Source of the DNA: Triplophysa rosa
Taxonomy: Eukaryota > Chordata > Actinopteri > Cypriniformes > Nemacheilidae
Direction of reading: 5' to 3'
Assembly (NCBI RefSeq): GCF_024868665.1
Contig: NC_079898.1
Coordinates: 1,951,163-2,015,162, forward strand
DNA length: 64,000 nt
Position 1 is the stretch's first letter, and every line of letters starts with the position of its first letter. A model generated the notes under the pieces. That model saw nothing but the letters and a program-made list of their open reading frames with translations, searched no databases and was not told where the DNA came from. This document shows, one piece after another, positions 1 to 10,555 of this stretch. The position numbers and the translations under genes were made by a program.

Positions 1-48
1 CCTCTTCACCATCCTTTTTTATCATTTCTCTAATTATTTTCATATTTT

Positions 49-315
49 TTAGGAAATTCCTTCATTTTTGAACAGGTTCAATACTTCCTGTTCTACCCTT
101 CTTTTTTCACTACGTTTCTTGTTTTTGTCCTTTGGTTTATAATTCTTTATTAATCCCTCCATTTCCTCACACACTGTCACATCAAAGGTACCACTTTCTG
201 GCCATATTGTTCTTAAGTTTTTGGTCCTTGCGGCCCACTTTCTGGATATGTTTTCTATTGAGTCTTTACATATTGGGTATTTAGATCCCAACAGATCTAC
301 AGGAGTGGATGACAT
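49..315 (-). pseudogene. Gag N-terminal region, copy 2, ending at codon 89
   Basis: Same start (MSSTPVDLLGSKYP) as copy 1. The frame ends at 49 (stop after FKNEGIS), because the copy lacks a few bases present in copy 1 at the FKNEGIN site; related sequence continues to the window edge in another frame. It follows the ORF at 513-1157 in the same order as in copy 1. Confidence 0.55.
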
Positions 316-512
316 TTTGAAACAACTATTTGCAGTAATTTTTCACACAATAAAACAATTTCTTGACTTTATTTTATTATTTTATTAAATCATTATTTGT
401 ATTCAAATCAACTCTATTTCTTTAACAAATCATTTTAATCTTTATTTCATTCTTTTGTTAAATCATTATTTAGTTTTCAAATCAACTTTGTTTCTTTATT
501 TAATCATTTGCT

Positions 513-1157
513 TTACTGGAATTCAAACCAAGATCTGGAGTTTTCAGGGACAATTTCCATCACCAATTTTCTCAAAGTCACCGCCACAAACTGTTGAGGG
601 ATTACCTCTCCCAAATTATTGGTACCCAATTCTCTGTTTGACCAATTTACATATCGGGTGTCTGCAGAGACTCTCAGCTCAGGATGGGTAATGAGCCGCC
701 CAGTGCGTCCCTGTCCAAATGGATATCCCTCCAGCTGTCCTACACCAAAGTACCTGCCTGCCAATAGGTCCAATGGGATTTTTTGAATAAGCAATGTCTT
801 TGCTGATATGCCTAAGGGTTGGTTAGCTCTGTCAAATTGGTATTCACAGACTTCGTTCAAAAGAGATCTCAACACTTCAACTGTGCAACACTCTTGTGCT
901 ATCTTTTTCCACTGAATGTAAGGCCACTCCTTTTGGACAGAATCTAAATTTCGGATTTCTGTTAGTTGTCTCAAGTACCAATCTTTTCTTTCATTAGTCA
1001 GATTCTGCTCTCTCCCCTCTTCGTCAATGAATGTTGGTTCTTCCCAAAAATGATTACTAATTCCCTTAGTTTCAACCAGCACTCTTGCTAGGGTCTGTAG
1101 TCTAGCCTGAAAGGCTTCACATCGTTCATATTTGAGACCCGGCCCCTCTTCAGCCAT
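513..1157 (-). CDS. Retroviral ORF of unknown function, copy 2 (214 aa)
   Basis: The longer copy of the ORF placed between leader and gag. It starts MAEEGP and ends SRSWFEFQ. The start is supported because the other copy begins at the same Met and both are preceded by the same leader sequence. Differences from copy 1 are mostly conservative (for example NERKDWYLR versus AERKDWYLK), which suggests two real alleles or insertions rather than a sequencing repeat. Family not recognised. It could be the N-terminal part of a Gag-type polyprotein translated from its own start, or an accessory gene. Confidence 0.6.
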   Translation of the reverse strand: MAEEGPGLKYERCEAFQARLQTLARVLVETKGISNHFWEEPTFIDEEGREQNLTNERKDWYLRQLTEIRNLDSVQKEWPYIQWKKIAQECCTVEVLRSLLNEVCEYQFDRANQPLGISAKTLLIQKIPLDLLAGRYFGVGQLEGYPFGQGRTGRLITHPELRVSADTRYVNWSNRELGTNNLGEVIPQQFVAVTLRKLVMEIVPENSRSWFEFQ

Positions 1158-1428
1158 GCAAATGGTAAGTCAGTGAACTGAAACAAAACAAAATAAGGCA
1201 AAAATCACTAATGGGGAAATAGTCTCAATCTTGAAATTCATATATTATTTCATAATCACAAATCAACAATGAGAACATAGTTTCAAAATTATCAATCCCA
1301 AATAATCAATCTTCCATCATCAATAAATGAAAAGAAATCTCAAAACTTTAAAATTAATAATTGAATAAACTGAAATAAAAAAGGAAAGTAATATAAAATC
1401 TCAGATCTTCAAACTTGTAAACAATTTC

Positions 1429-1959
1429 TCAATAANTGGGGATTGGTTCCTTATTACCTTCTTCTGGGTAGGGTGTTATCTCTACCTGCCCTTCTATTGT
1501 GACATCTCCTGACATGGTTACTAATGGCATTTGTTTTATCATTTGGCTTTTGAAGGGTTCATAGGGAGGTGGCTGAGTCATTTTCTCAAGTTTTTCCTCA
1601 TTTTCACCATCCTTTTTTAACACTTCTCTAATTTTTTTCATATTTTTCAGGAAATTAATTCCTTCGTTTTTGAACAGGTTCAGTACTTCCTGTTCTACCC
1701 TTCTTTTTTCACTACGTTTCTTGTTTTTGTCCTTTGGTTTATAATTCTTTATTAATCCCTCCATTTCCTCACACACTGTCACATCAAAGGTACCACTTTC
1801 TGGCCATATTGTTCTTAAGTTTTTGGTCCTTGCGGCCCACTTTCTGGATGTTTTTTCTATTGAGCCTTTACATACTGGGTATTTAGATCCCAACAGATCT
1901 ACAGGAGTGGATGACATTTTTAAACAACTATTTGCAGTAATGTTCACACAATAAAACAA
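1429..1959 (-). pseudogene. Gag N-terminal region (matrix-like), copy 1, cut at N1436
   Basis: The conserved part starts at the Met in MSSTPVDLLGSKYP (about 1917); 14 upstream codons are in frame but absent from the other copy. It has a Lys/Arg/Glu-rich middle (KDKNKKRSEKRRVEQE) suited to a basic, helical matrix region and a PPPYEP motif near codon 132, a canonical PPxY late domain that recruits NEDD4-type ubiquitin ligases for budding. The reading frame runs into the single N at 1436, after which leader sequence of the next copy begins, so the real protein is longer. No N-terminal glycine for myristoylation. Confidence 0.6.
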
Positions 1960-2227
1960 TTTCTTGACTTTATTTTATTATTTTATTAAATCATTATTTG
2001 TATTCAAATCAACTTTGTTTCTTTATTTAATCATTTTAATCTGTATTTCATTTTTATTAAATCATTATTTGATATTAAATAAACTTTGTTTCTTTATTAC
2101 ATCATTTGCTTTACTGGAATGCAAACCAAGATCTGGAGTTTTCTGGGGCAATTTCCATTACCAATTTTCTCAAAGTCACCGCCACAAACTGTTGAGGGAT
2201 TACTTCTCCCAAGTTATTGGTACGCAA

Positions 2228-2755
2228 TTATCTGTTTAACCAATTTACATATTGGGTGTCTGCAGAGACTCTCAGCTCAGGATGGGTAATGAGCCGCCCA
2301 GTGCGTCCCTTTCCCAATGGATATCCCTCCAGCTGTCCTACACCAAAGTACCTGCCTGCCAATAGGTCCAATAGGATTCTTTGAATAAGGAATGTCTTTG
2401 CTGCTATGCCTAAGGTTTGGTTAGCTCTGTCAAATTGGTATTCACAGACTTCGTTCAAAAAAGATCTCAACACTTCTACTGTGCAACACTCTTGTGCAAT
2501 CTTTTTCCACTGAATGTAAGGCCACTCCTTTTGGGAAGAATCTAAGTTTCGAATTTCTGTTAGTTGTTTCAAGTACCAATCTTTTCTTTCAGCAGTCAGA
2601 TTCTGCTCTCTCCCCTCTTCGTCAATGAATGTTGGCTCCTCCCAAAAATGATTACTAATTCCCTTAGTTTCAACCAGCACTCTTGCTAGGGTCTGTATTC
2701 TAGCCTGAAAGGCTTCACATCGTTCATATTTGAGACCCGGCCCCTCTTCAGCCAT
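2228..2755 (-). pseudogene. Retroviral ORF of unknown function, copy 1 (prematurely stopped)
   Basis: A 175-codon ORF beginning MAEEGPGLKYERCEAF, lying between leader and gag. It is related over its whole length to the ORF at 513-1157 with scattered substitutions, but stops early after the shared YVNW motif, where the other copy continues for about 40 residues. The protein is soluble-looking, Trp- and Glu-rich, with no signal peptide, membrane segment or zinc knuckle that I can see. Some complex fish retroviruses (walleye dermal sarcoma virus orf-c) have an accessory gene in this place; I see no sequence match that would support homology. Confidence 0.6.
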
Positions 2756-4045
2756 GCAAATGGTAACTCAGTGAACTGAAACAAAACAAAATAAGGCAAA
2801 AAAATCACTAATAGGGAAATAAATCTCAATCTTGAAATTCATATATTATTTCATAATTACAAATCAACAATGAGAACATAGCTTCAAAATTATCAATCCC
2901 AAATAATCAATCTTCCATCATCAATAAATGAAAAGAAATCTCAAAACTTTAAAATAATTAATTGAATGAACTGAAACAAAAAAGGAAAGTAATAAAAATC
3001 TCAGATCTTCAAACTTGTAAACAATTTCTCAATAAACTGAGACAGAACCAAACAAAAAATCAAAACTTCAAAGTTAAATCAGTAGCTTCAAACAATTGAA
3101 ACAATCAGATATTTAAAAAGCTTCAAGGCCAAAAGCCAAAAATCAATAACTCAATAAGTAAAACAATAATTCAATCAAATGAGAGTCTTGACTTCAAGCT
3201 TGAAAAGTCAATATATCTCAAAAAATAAAAATAAAAAATTCAAACAACTCCAATAGTTCATTATACTGAAATAATAAAACAATAAAAATAAAATCTCTAA
3301 AACTCCAAAGTTAAAATCAATGATTTAATTTAAAATATTAAAAGAAAAGAAAATGTCTCAACCTTCAATTGCGAAAATCAACAAAATAAAATAAACCAAA
3401 GTGAAACAATAAAGTAAAGGTTTACTATTGGGGAAGGGAGATTTCAAAGCATGGGTCTGAATAGTTCATTTACATAAATCAGTTTTAAGATAGAAAAATC
3501 TTAAAAACAAAAAACTCAAAAATCTGTTTTTATTTAAAATCAATAAAGAAAAAGTTTCAAAATAAACTCTAAACTACTCTCATATAAAAATAAAAATCTG
3601 CTAACATATCCTCATAGGCCAAATGACACCTATTTTTGTTATGGTCTCAATTTTTCAATATATAAGATCAGTCTTCTGTATTTGTCTCCATAATATAATA
3701 TTTTAATGAAAGCCAGCTTTCTCAAAAATTCTTATAACAGTATTTAAACTTATTTTTTAAACTAAAATATTATTTCAGAGAATAAGTAATAGATATTTGT
3801 ATATTATTCATTTTAGTTTCCTACTGTCTCCCTAGATCTTCAGTTTTTCATGCATGATTTCTCACAGACACACAATTGCTACTTTTTCCTGGGCTTATGG
3901 CCAATAAGCCCCCACCTTCTCACTCTCTTAGTTCCTTTTCAGCTTTTCTGATACACAGACACTACACAGACAATTTAGACAGACAAGACACAGATTTTAC
4001 TTCTTATGCGCATCTAAAGGCCTCACATTTTATGGAATAAATATC
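2756..4045 (-). other. AT-rich retroviral leader without ORFs
   Basis: About 1.3 kb between the first ORF and the hairpin array, A-rich on the plus strand and therefore U-rich in the element's sense. I see no long ORF. Its left part (about 2760-3035) recurs at 1160-1435 in the tandem copy. Confidence 0.6.
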
Positions 4046-4255
4046 TCACTGCACACTGCAGGCAGTCTCACCGCACGCTTGCAGGCGGTCTCACCGCACA
4101 CAGCAGGCAGTTCACCGCACGATTGCAGGCAGTCTTTCCGCACGCCTGCAGGCGGAATAAATATCTCTCACCGCATGCTTGCAGGCGGTCTCTCCGCACA
4201 CATGCAGGCGGAATAAATATCTTACTGCACACAGCAGGCAGTTTCTCAGTCCCCT
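4046..4255 (-). repeat. Array of short hairpin-forming repeats in the retroviral leader
   Basis: A run of about eight imperfect units of roughly 20-28 bp with the core GCAGGCGGT followed by CACCGCAC. Many units are self-complementary (CCGC...GCGG around a CTGCAGG-like centre), so the RNA could fold into a series of short hairpins. Position between PBS and first ORF is where dimerisation and packaging structures lie in retroviruses. That role is inference. Confidence 0.6.
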
Positions 4256-4543
4256 CTTGGGACAAACTAAATCTACAGGCAGTATCTTTACTGCATATCC
4301 AATCATCCATCCCATTCATACCTATTTCGTTGAAACCTGATACCCTCCTGCAGTTTCACTTTTTGACTGGAGAAGCTTTTTATAGACATCAAAACACACC
4401 CAGAACTCACCTTCAGCAGACCACACAGATGTTAAATTTAAACTATAAGCAAAAATATGCTCACCTAGAATGCACGCTTGATCTGTGTAGTCAGCCGGGT
4501 GGCGTGCCCTCAGGTGTAGTCAGATGTCTTCAGCCTCTTTCCA

Positions 4544-4561
4544 GTCCCTGTTCGGGCGCCA
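4544..4561 (-). promoter_or_regulatory. Retroviral primer binding site, tRNA-Lys(3) type
   Basis: The minus strand reads TGGCGCCCGAACAGGGAC, the classic 18-nt sequence complementary to the 3' end of tRNA-Lys3. It lies just inside the LTR edge in the right orientation for a minus-strand element. This is the strongest single piece of evidence that the region is a retrovirus rather than a host gene. Confidence 0.9.
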
Positions 4562-4566
4562 AAATA

Positions 4567-5265
4567 TGATGTGGTAAATGTCGATCTTGAAGTTCAAAAA
4601 ATCTCTCAGACAAAGAAGGTTCAGGTGTCAAGGAGTTAACTTTATTTGATCAGGCCAAACAAAGTGAGATGTCCCAAGTCATCTGAAAACCAAGTGTTTT
4701 CCAGCCTACAGTTATAGTGAAACTTAGGAAAGGAGGTGCTTTCCTAAACCAATCAGGAAATTCCCTTTACCTTTTATTTTTTATTATCCAATCATTCTCG
4801 TCTGCCACTATTATTTTCTAGGCAACAAGGTTTGTATCTAATAGTGGAATGTCGACCTTTACTTGGTTTTTAAAAATAAGTTTTCCAGTTGGTACCAGTT
4901 TTCAGGCCACAAAGTGAACACATGTTCAACCTTCTGAACTTTATCTAGGTCAGGCCTTAAACAGATCTCAAAGACATCACTGAATTTTATATTGCTGAAA
5001 TCTGTTCTATACTTGGTTAAAAGATTAAAAATATACTTATATGTTCAAACAATCAAAGACATCACTGAATTTTGTATTGCTGAAATCTGTTCTATACTTG
5101 TTTAAAATGATTAAAAATATACTTATATGTTCAAACAACACTCAATCAATGCTTAAGTATAGTGATTATGTCATTAAACCATTAAATCATCTTCATATAT
5201 TCACTTGTAACACTCATGTAACACTCAATCATTGGTCTGATTATTAACACATCTATGGTAATATC
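4567..5265 (-). repeat. 5' LTR of the endogenous retrovirus (right edge approximate)
   Basis: The plus-strand left end begins TGATG at 4567, six bases from the primer binding site, as expected for the CA end of a minus-strand LTR. A polyadenylation hexamer AATAAA lies on the minus strand at 4641-4646. A direct repeat of about 85 bp (4969-5139) is in the U3 side. The right end is an estimate. Confidence 0.55.
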
Positions 5266-5328
5266 ATTACTATGAATACTTCTTATAAGTGGGATGTACA
5301 ACAAAGCCCAAAAGTGCATTGTGCAAAT

Positions 5329-5438
5329 ACAACAATCAACAAAATGATCAGAATTATGCACAATATAACAACAACAATCAACAAAATGATCAGAATTATG
5401 CACAATATAACAAAATGATCAGAATTATGCACAATACC
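5329..5438 (+). repeat. Short tandem repeat (27-39 bp units)
   Basis: Three units sharing AAAATGATCAGAATTATGCAC, spaced 39 and 27 bp, just before the first visible exon of the Ulp1-like gene. It is unclear whether this belongs to the retroviral LTR or to the intron. Confidence 0.7.
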
Positions 5439-6314
5439 TTTTCTTTAATTTGCAGAATAACATTCTTAAAAAAGCAGAAGTTGTTATTGGTCCATACCTG
5501 GAGGGAGGGAATCACTCGACTTTCTTTGTAAGTTCCTCTTGTTCTAAGTTGAGAATTTTATTTTTCTTTTATGTATTCAAAAATAAGCATTGTAGTCAAT
5601 GGCAATGTGTGAAATACCAGAGCATTGCAAAATTTCAAGTGATACACGCAAACATCATCTTGCAGAGTTTGATACAAGTTGTTACCAGCTATTTCCATTT
5701 TTTTGTTTAGCACTGCAACATCGCTGGTAGAACAATAACCTACCTAAATTCTTTTGGTGAGCAGAAAGAGAGTTGTCAGAAAATAGCTGACAATTGGGGG
5801 TATGTACATATAAAAGGTATCTCTATTTCACTTTTTAACTATATTTCATCTAACCTGTCCTCTACATGTGGTATCCATCCTCACAGGATATTTGCCACAG
5901 CAAAGGGATGCCACGGAACATGGGAATTTTGCACAAGGTAGCATGAAGTTCAGAAAGATATAATTTCTTGTGGCATCTTCACAGCTATGGTAAAACATTA
6001 AAATGCCCAATTTTATTTTCTAAAGATTAATCTACATGCTGAAATATTAGTGATATATCTGTTATAAATATGTATAGCTAAATTGTTTCATTTACAGTAC
6101 ACATGTATTACACATAAATATTTGGATATTATGCACATGTAAAAATATTCTAGAAATATGGATGGCATTTTTTAATGACTGTTCAAGTGATAAATATGAA
6201 AATTCTGTCATCATTTTCTCAACCTCAAGTTGTTCCAATCCAGTATACTTTTTTTGTTCTGTTCAACACAGGGTTATGTGTAAGCAGTGGTTTTGGGGAA
6301 CCATTGAGCTTCGT

Positions 6315-7766
6315 TGTCATGAACGTGGGTGGTGAGGACAAGGACAGAGGACCCAAGTGCAGACAGCGGGTAAGGGGTTAACAAGACAGACTTTAATTAT
6401 AACTAAAAAATACAAAACAAAGACCCACGTGGGGGAACATAACAAAACATAGCAACAAGGACAGGGACTAACTAGACTAGAAATAATAACAACACTTGAC
6501 ATAACCACAATAAACTAAACTAACTACAGAACAGTAATTCACCCACATGACACAAACAAGAACAGAACAATGAACCAGCACGAGACAGAAGACACAAGGG
6601 CATTATAAAGGATAAATCAAGAGGGGACAGGTGCAGGACATGAACTAATTAACAAACAATAACGAGGAGACGAAAGGGCGGGAACAGAGACGCCACACCG
6701 GAGAGTGGAAGACCAACAGGGACAAAACGTCACTCTCCACATAAAACAAGAGGTTCTATCATGGTTCTGCCACTAGGTCAAGAGAAGCAAGACAAGGTGG
6801 GGCAGAACCATGACAGAAGTCCCTCCTAAGGAGCAGCATCCTGATGCTCCTCAAGGAACAAACAAGCTAGACAGACTGTGACAAAAAAACATTATACAAA
6901 ACACGACCAAAAACGTGATACATAGGAAGGAAAAAGTCCAAACAAAGACATGGTGCCGGCACGAAGGCCGGCTGGACAACACATGGTGCCGCGAGCCGGC
7001 TGGACAGACATGGCGCCGGCTGGAAGGCCGGCTGGACAGTACATGGGCCGGCTGGAAGGCCGGCTGGACAGTACATGGCGCCGGCTGGAAGGCCGGCTGG
7101 ACAGGACATGGCGCCGGCTGGATGGCCGGCTGGACAGGACAAGGCGCGGCTGGATGGCCGGCTCGACAGGACATGGCGCCGGCTGGATGGCCGCTGGGAG
7201 ACCGCTGATCACCGGCTGGGCAGGCCTGGATGTCGATGGGTCGACGTGGGCTGTTCATTCTTGTCATGAACGTGGGTGGTGAGGACAAGGACAGAGGACC
7301 CAAGTGCAGACAGCGGGTAAGGGGTTAACAAGACAGACTTTAATATAATCTAAAAAATACAAAACAAAGACCCACGTGGGGGAACATAACAAAACATAGC
7401 AACAAGGACAGGGACTAACTAGACTAGAAATAATAACATTGACATAACCACTAAACTAAACTAAACTAACTACAGAACAGTAACTCACCCACATGACACA
7501 AACACAACGCAACAGACACTGAACCAGCACGAGACAGAAGACACAAGGGCATTATAAAGGGGATAAATCAAGAGGGGACAGGTGCAGGACATGAACTAAT
7601 TAACAAACAATAACGAGGAGACGAAAGGGCGGGAACAGAGACGCCACACCGGAGAGTGGAAGACCAACAGGGACAAAACGTCACTCTCCACATAAAACAA
7701 GAGGTTCTATCATGGTTCTGCCACTAGGTCAAGAGAAGCAAGACAAGGTGGGGCAGAACCATGACA
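6315..7766 (-). mobile_element. Miniature (TRIM-like) LTR retroelement, non-coding
   Basis: Two LTRs of 501 bp (6315-6815) and 505 bp (7262-7766), both TGTCATGAAC...CATGACA, flank only 446 bp. Target-site duplication is ttcgt/tccgt (one mismatch). The LTRs resemble the solo LTR at 61680-62265 and Ty3/Gypsy (Sushi-type) LTRs read on the minus strand, so the element is probably minus-oriented. No gag, pol or recognisable primer binding site. LTRs differ at a handful of sites, so the insertion is fairly young. Confidence 0.8.
6950..7215 (+). repeat. GC-rich minisatellite inside the LTR element
   Basis: About eight units of roughly 33 bp with core GGCGCCGGCTGGA(A/T)GGCCGGCTGGACAG (shown in two parts: GGCGCCGGCTGGA, GGCCGGCTGGACAG). 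GC content is far above the AT-rich surroundings. ORFs on both strands here are repeat artefacts. Confidence 0.85.
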
Positions 7767-8170
7767 TCCGTAGTATGAAAAAAATACTATGGAAATCAAT
7801 AGTGCCATACAACTGTTTGGTTACAAACATTCTTCAAAACATTAATTTGTGTTCTACAGAACAAAGAAATTTATACAGGTTTGAAACAACTTGAGGGTGG
7901 GTAAATGATGACTGCATTTTCATTTTTGGGCGGATGAATCCTTTAAACAGAACATAAAAACTTTTGTCACCTTTTTGTAAGTTTGCAGAGGCCTTTCTCC
8001 GTGGGGACCAGGGGTATATTAACTGCCCTTCAGTTCATGAAGAAAGAGAAAGACTTGCAATTTTGCTCTTCACTTCACTTGGTAGGTACAATACAAGTGT
8101 ATACCTACAGTTTTCTGTTGATTTAGGTAATAAAGCTGTAAGTACAACAAGTGTTTCTTGCTTTCTTTAG

Positions 8171-8367
8171 AAAGGTCAGGCATTTGTGGTGTCTACAATA
8201 AAGCTGTTGCTAAGAGCAAGGCAAGTTATCAAAAGTCTCAAATTATGTTTCGTATAAAAAATTACCTTTGCAAGTGATGTAGGCCAAATGTTCGACATGT
8301 GGCGTGAGAGTACATGAGAAATGTATGCAAAACAACGAGGAGACTGCCCTTTGTTTTCTGTGCAAAG
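8171..8367 (+). other. PHD-like zinc-finger exons of the Ulp1/AP-2 gene
   Basis: Two exons (8171-8220 with GC donor AAG|GCAAGT, 8283-8367) encode ICGVYNK ... CSTCGVRVHEKC ... CFLC. The spacing fits a PHD/RING-type C4HC3 finger in which the second Cys (expected CGVC) has become Tyr. This is part of the gene at 5456-11193. Confidence 0.55.
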
Positions 8368-10555
8368 GTAATGCACTTTTTATTATGTAAATGTTGAATT
8401 CTAACACTGACTTAACTTATTCATATTTTGTGTAGAAAGATTTGCCCTGATGCATTTTTTTATACATTTTAGTACAAAGTGAAACAACATCAAAACATGA
8501 TGAAAACAAAAAAGCAGGTGAGGCTTATAAAGTTTTACTTATGGAAAGTCATGTTGCAGAATTTAGCACTAGTGTTTAGACGAGGGCTTCTCAACCAACC
8601 ACACAACAAAATTCAGTTACCAGTGAGAATGTTTAAAATGTCTGGTCACTTTTGCAGTGTGCAGATGTATGCAAAGTTCCTTTAGTTTAAGCTGAGATGT
8701 TGTACATCCCATATAAAATATTATAGACCATATTCACAGAAGCACCATCTTTGAAGCTTTGAGGGATAGACATGCATCTCTTCAGTTGGTTGTAGTGTTA
8801 TTTAAATGTGTTTTTGGACTGTTCTGCTGATGAAACACTGCAATATATATGTATACAGTATATATACTGTATATATATTCCAAAAGTGTAGTTATTTGTA
8901 TTTTGTCTACATTGTCTTTGCAGAGACTGCCAAACGCATAGATGAGGAAGTGGTGGAGAGAGGTTAAGCAAATAATTCTTAGAAAAAAATAGAGATTCTT
9001 TAGGGCAATACAGGAGACATTGTCCCACTAGGATTTAAGGACACACACATATATGTACATGATTAAAACAGGGGTTGGTAACTTTATGGTAATCATTGTG
9101 TGATATCAACTCACTCACCATAACACCAGCATAACAATAAATATATAATTTTATTAATTTATTAATTACCTATAACTGTCATGTCACCATTATGCAGAGA
9201 CACATGGATAAATCATGTCGTTTTTGTTTTAACTGAGGTTTCATTTGTGATATCCTTTAAGTTATGCACTCTGTATGTATTGCACTCAGAACCTGTAATG
9301 TATATTTAGTTTTAATTACTCGTTTTTAGTGCTACTGTCATTGTGTATGAAACTTTAAGGATTGAACATGCCAGATTTTTTTCAAAAACATTAAATCTTT
9401 TTACAGTCTGAAGTTTAACACTACCAGCAGATTGACTGCCCAAGCTGTCTCCTGACAAACATGAAAATATAAGGCTATTTTACTATAGGAACTTAATGCA
9501 AGAGGTAGTTTGTATATTCATATTAAAGAAAAAAGTACTAATCTCTCTTACTAATGCTTGTGTAACCATGTGTTTTGAAGGTTTCCAACCCCTAATATCT
9601 TTTTAGTCTTGATGAAAGATTATATCTATAATATTCCAAAGAAATTTTGTTCATCTAAAAAATCCCTGAAATAGTTTTTTGTAGCTTTTGTCATCTTTTA
9701 CAGATGGCTTCCTTGTAGAAAGCGTTCTGAAAGTGTAAGACTTCCACCAGGCAAAGAGGTAATGCTGAAGGATTAGTGAATAGGTGAAATTAATGTAACA
9801 TTGCACATCACGTTTCACAGACTGCTTTCAGTGACTGAACAGGTATGTGCACAAAACATGCAAATTGGAGAAGCAGCTATAAGAGCTGCTTTAGCTCTAT
9901 GAACCACATAAAGTACAATTTGAAATTGAGTGCACTGATTGAGGTAGGCATGAATGGACCCCTGGCCAACTTTTGAGTCACTGGGACAAACAATATAGTG
10001 CCATCACCATCTATGTTTCTAATACTTATACCTTGTTACATTTTTGGTCCAGAAACATTTCTTTCCTGTTGTTAATTTACATTCACGCAATTAGCAAATA
10101 ATGTATTATCCGAACTAGCAACTTTCATTGCATTCAGGGTTAAAGTTATTGATCTACTTATGCTGATTTTAATATGTTCTACCTTAAAACTGAACTTTTT
10201 TTTCTACTCTGCCTAAAAATGGAAGCCATTTCGTATTTAATTTGGTGCGGATGTCATGAAACTAAGAATTTTTATATTCATAGCAATTTGGATAATTAAA
10301 TAACGTAACTTTTTTAGATGTTGGCTAGGCTTCCTCGGCTTTTTATCAACTGTAGGTTAAAGGACTTACAATCGGAAGAGAACAGGTTACCTTTCTGAGG
10401 CTGAATTATGAACTGTTGTGGTTTCACGCTGTAAATTCAGTAATATGCTGTGGGCATGGCTGATTAGGTGCATTGCTTACTTGATTGAGGTATGCTTTAG
10501 TCGTTTAGCCTTGATGAAAATACTTAAGCATTTTCTAATTTATTATTACAGATAG

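Larger units (their letters stand above)
1..5265 (-). mobile_element. Endogenous retrovirus, 5' portion (LTR, PBS, leader, ORF, gag start)
   Basis: Read on the minus strand the order is LTR (right), primer binding site, a leader of about 1.8 kb, an ORF of unknown function, then a gag-like ORF with a PPPY motif. The element runs off the left edge, so pol, env and the 3' LTR are not visible. The right LTR boundary is not certain (somewhere between about 5.14 and 5.45 kb) because no second LTR is in the window. The ORF/gag segment occurs twice in tandem with a period of about 1.6 kb, joined at one N (1436). It lies directly upstream of the first visible exon of the Ulp1-like gene and probably interrupted it. 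Genus-level placement is not possible from this part alone. Confidence 0.75.
6172..7947 (+). mobile_element. Fish-type MITE split by an LTR element
   Basis: Left half 6172-6314 (GAAAATTCTGTCATCATTTT...) and right half 7767-7947 (...GGGTAAATGATGACTGCATTTTC) are the two ends of the common cyprinid MITE also found at 17173, 17895, 45374 and 48222. The ends are inverted repeats of each other. The LTR element 6315-7766 sits in the middle with a 5-bp duplication. Confidence 0.8.

Noticed and set aside
5450..5710. 86-codon ORF starting MQNNILKK
   Set aside because: Only its first part is the Ulp1-type exon 5456-5527; the rest is intron read-through after GTAAGT.
6851..7303. Ala/Pro- and Trp/Gly-rich ORFs on both strands
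   Set aside because: They are translations of the 33-bp minisatellite between the two LTRs.
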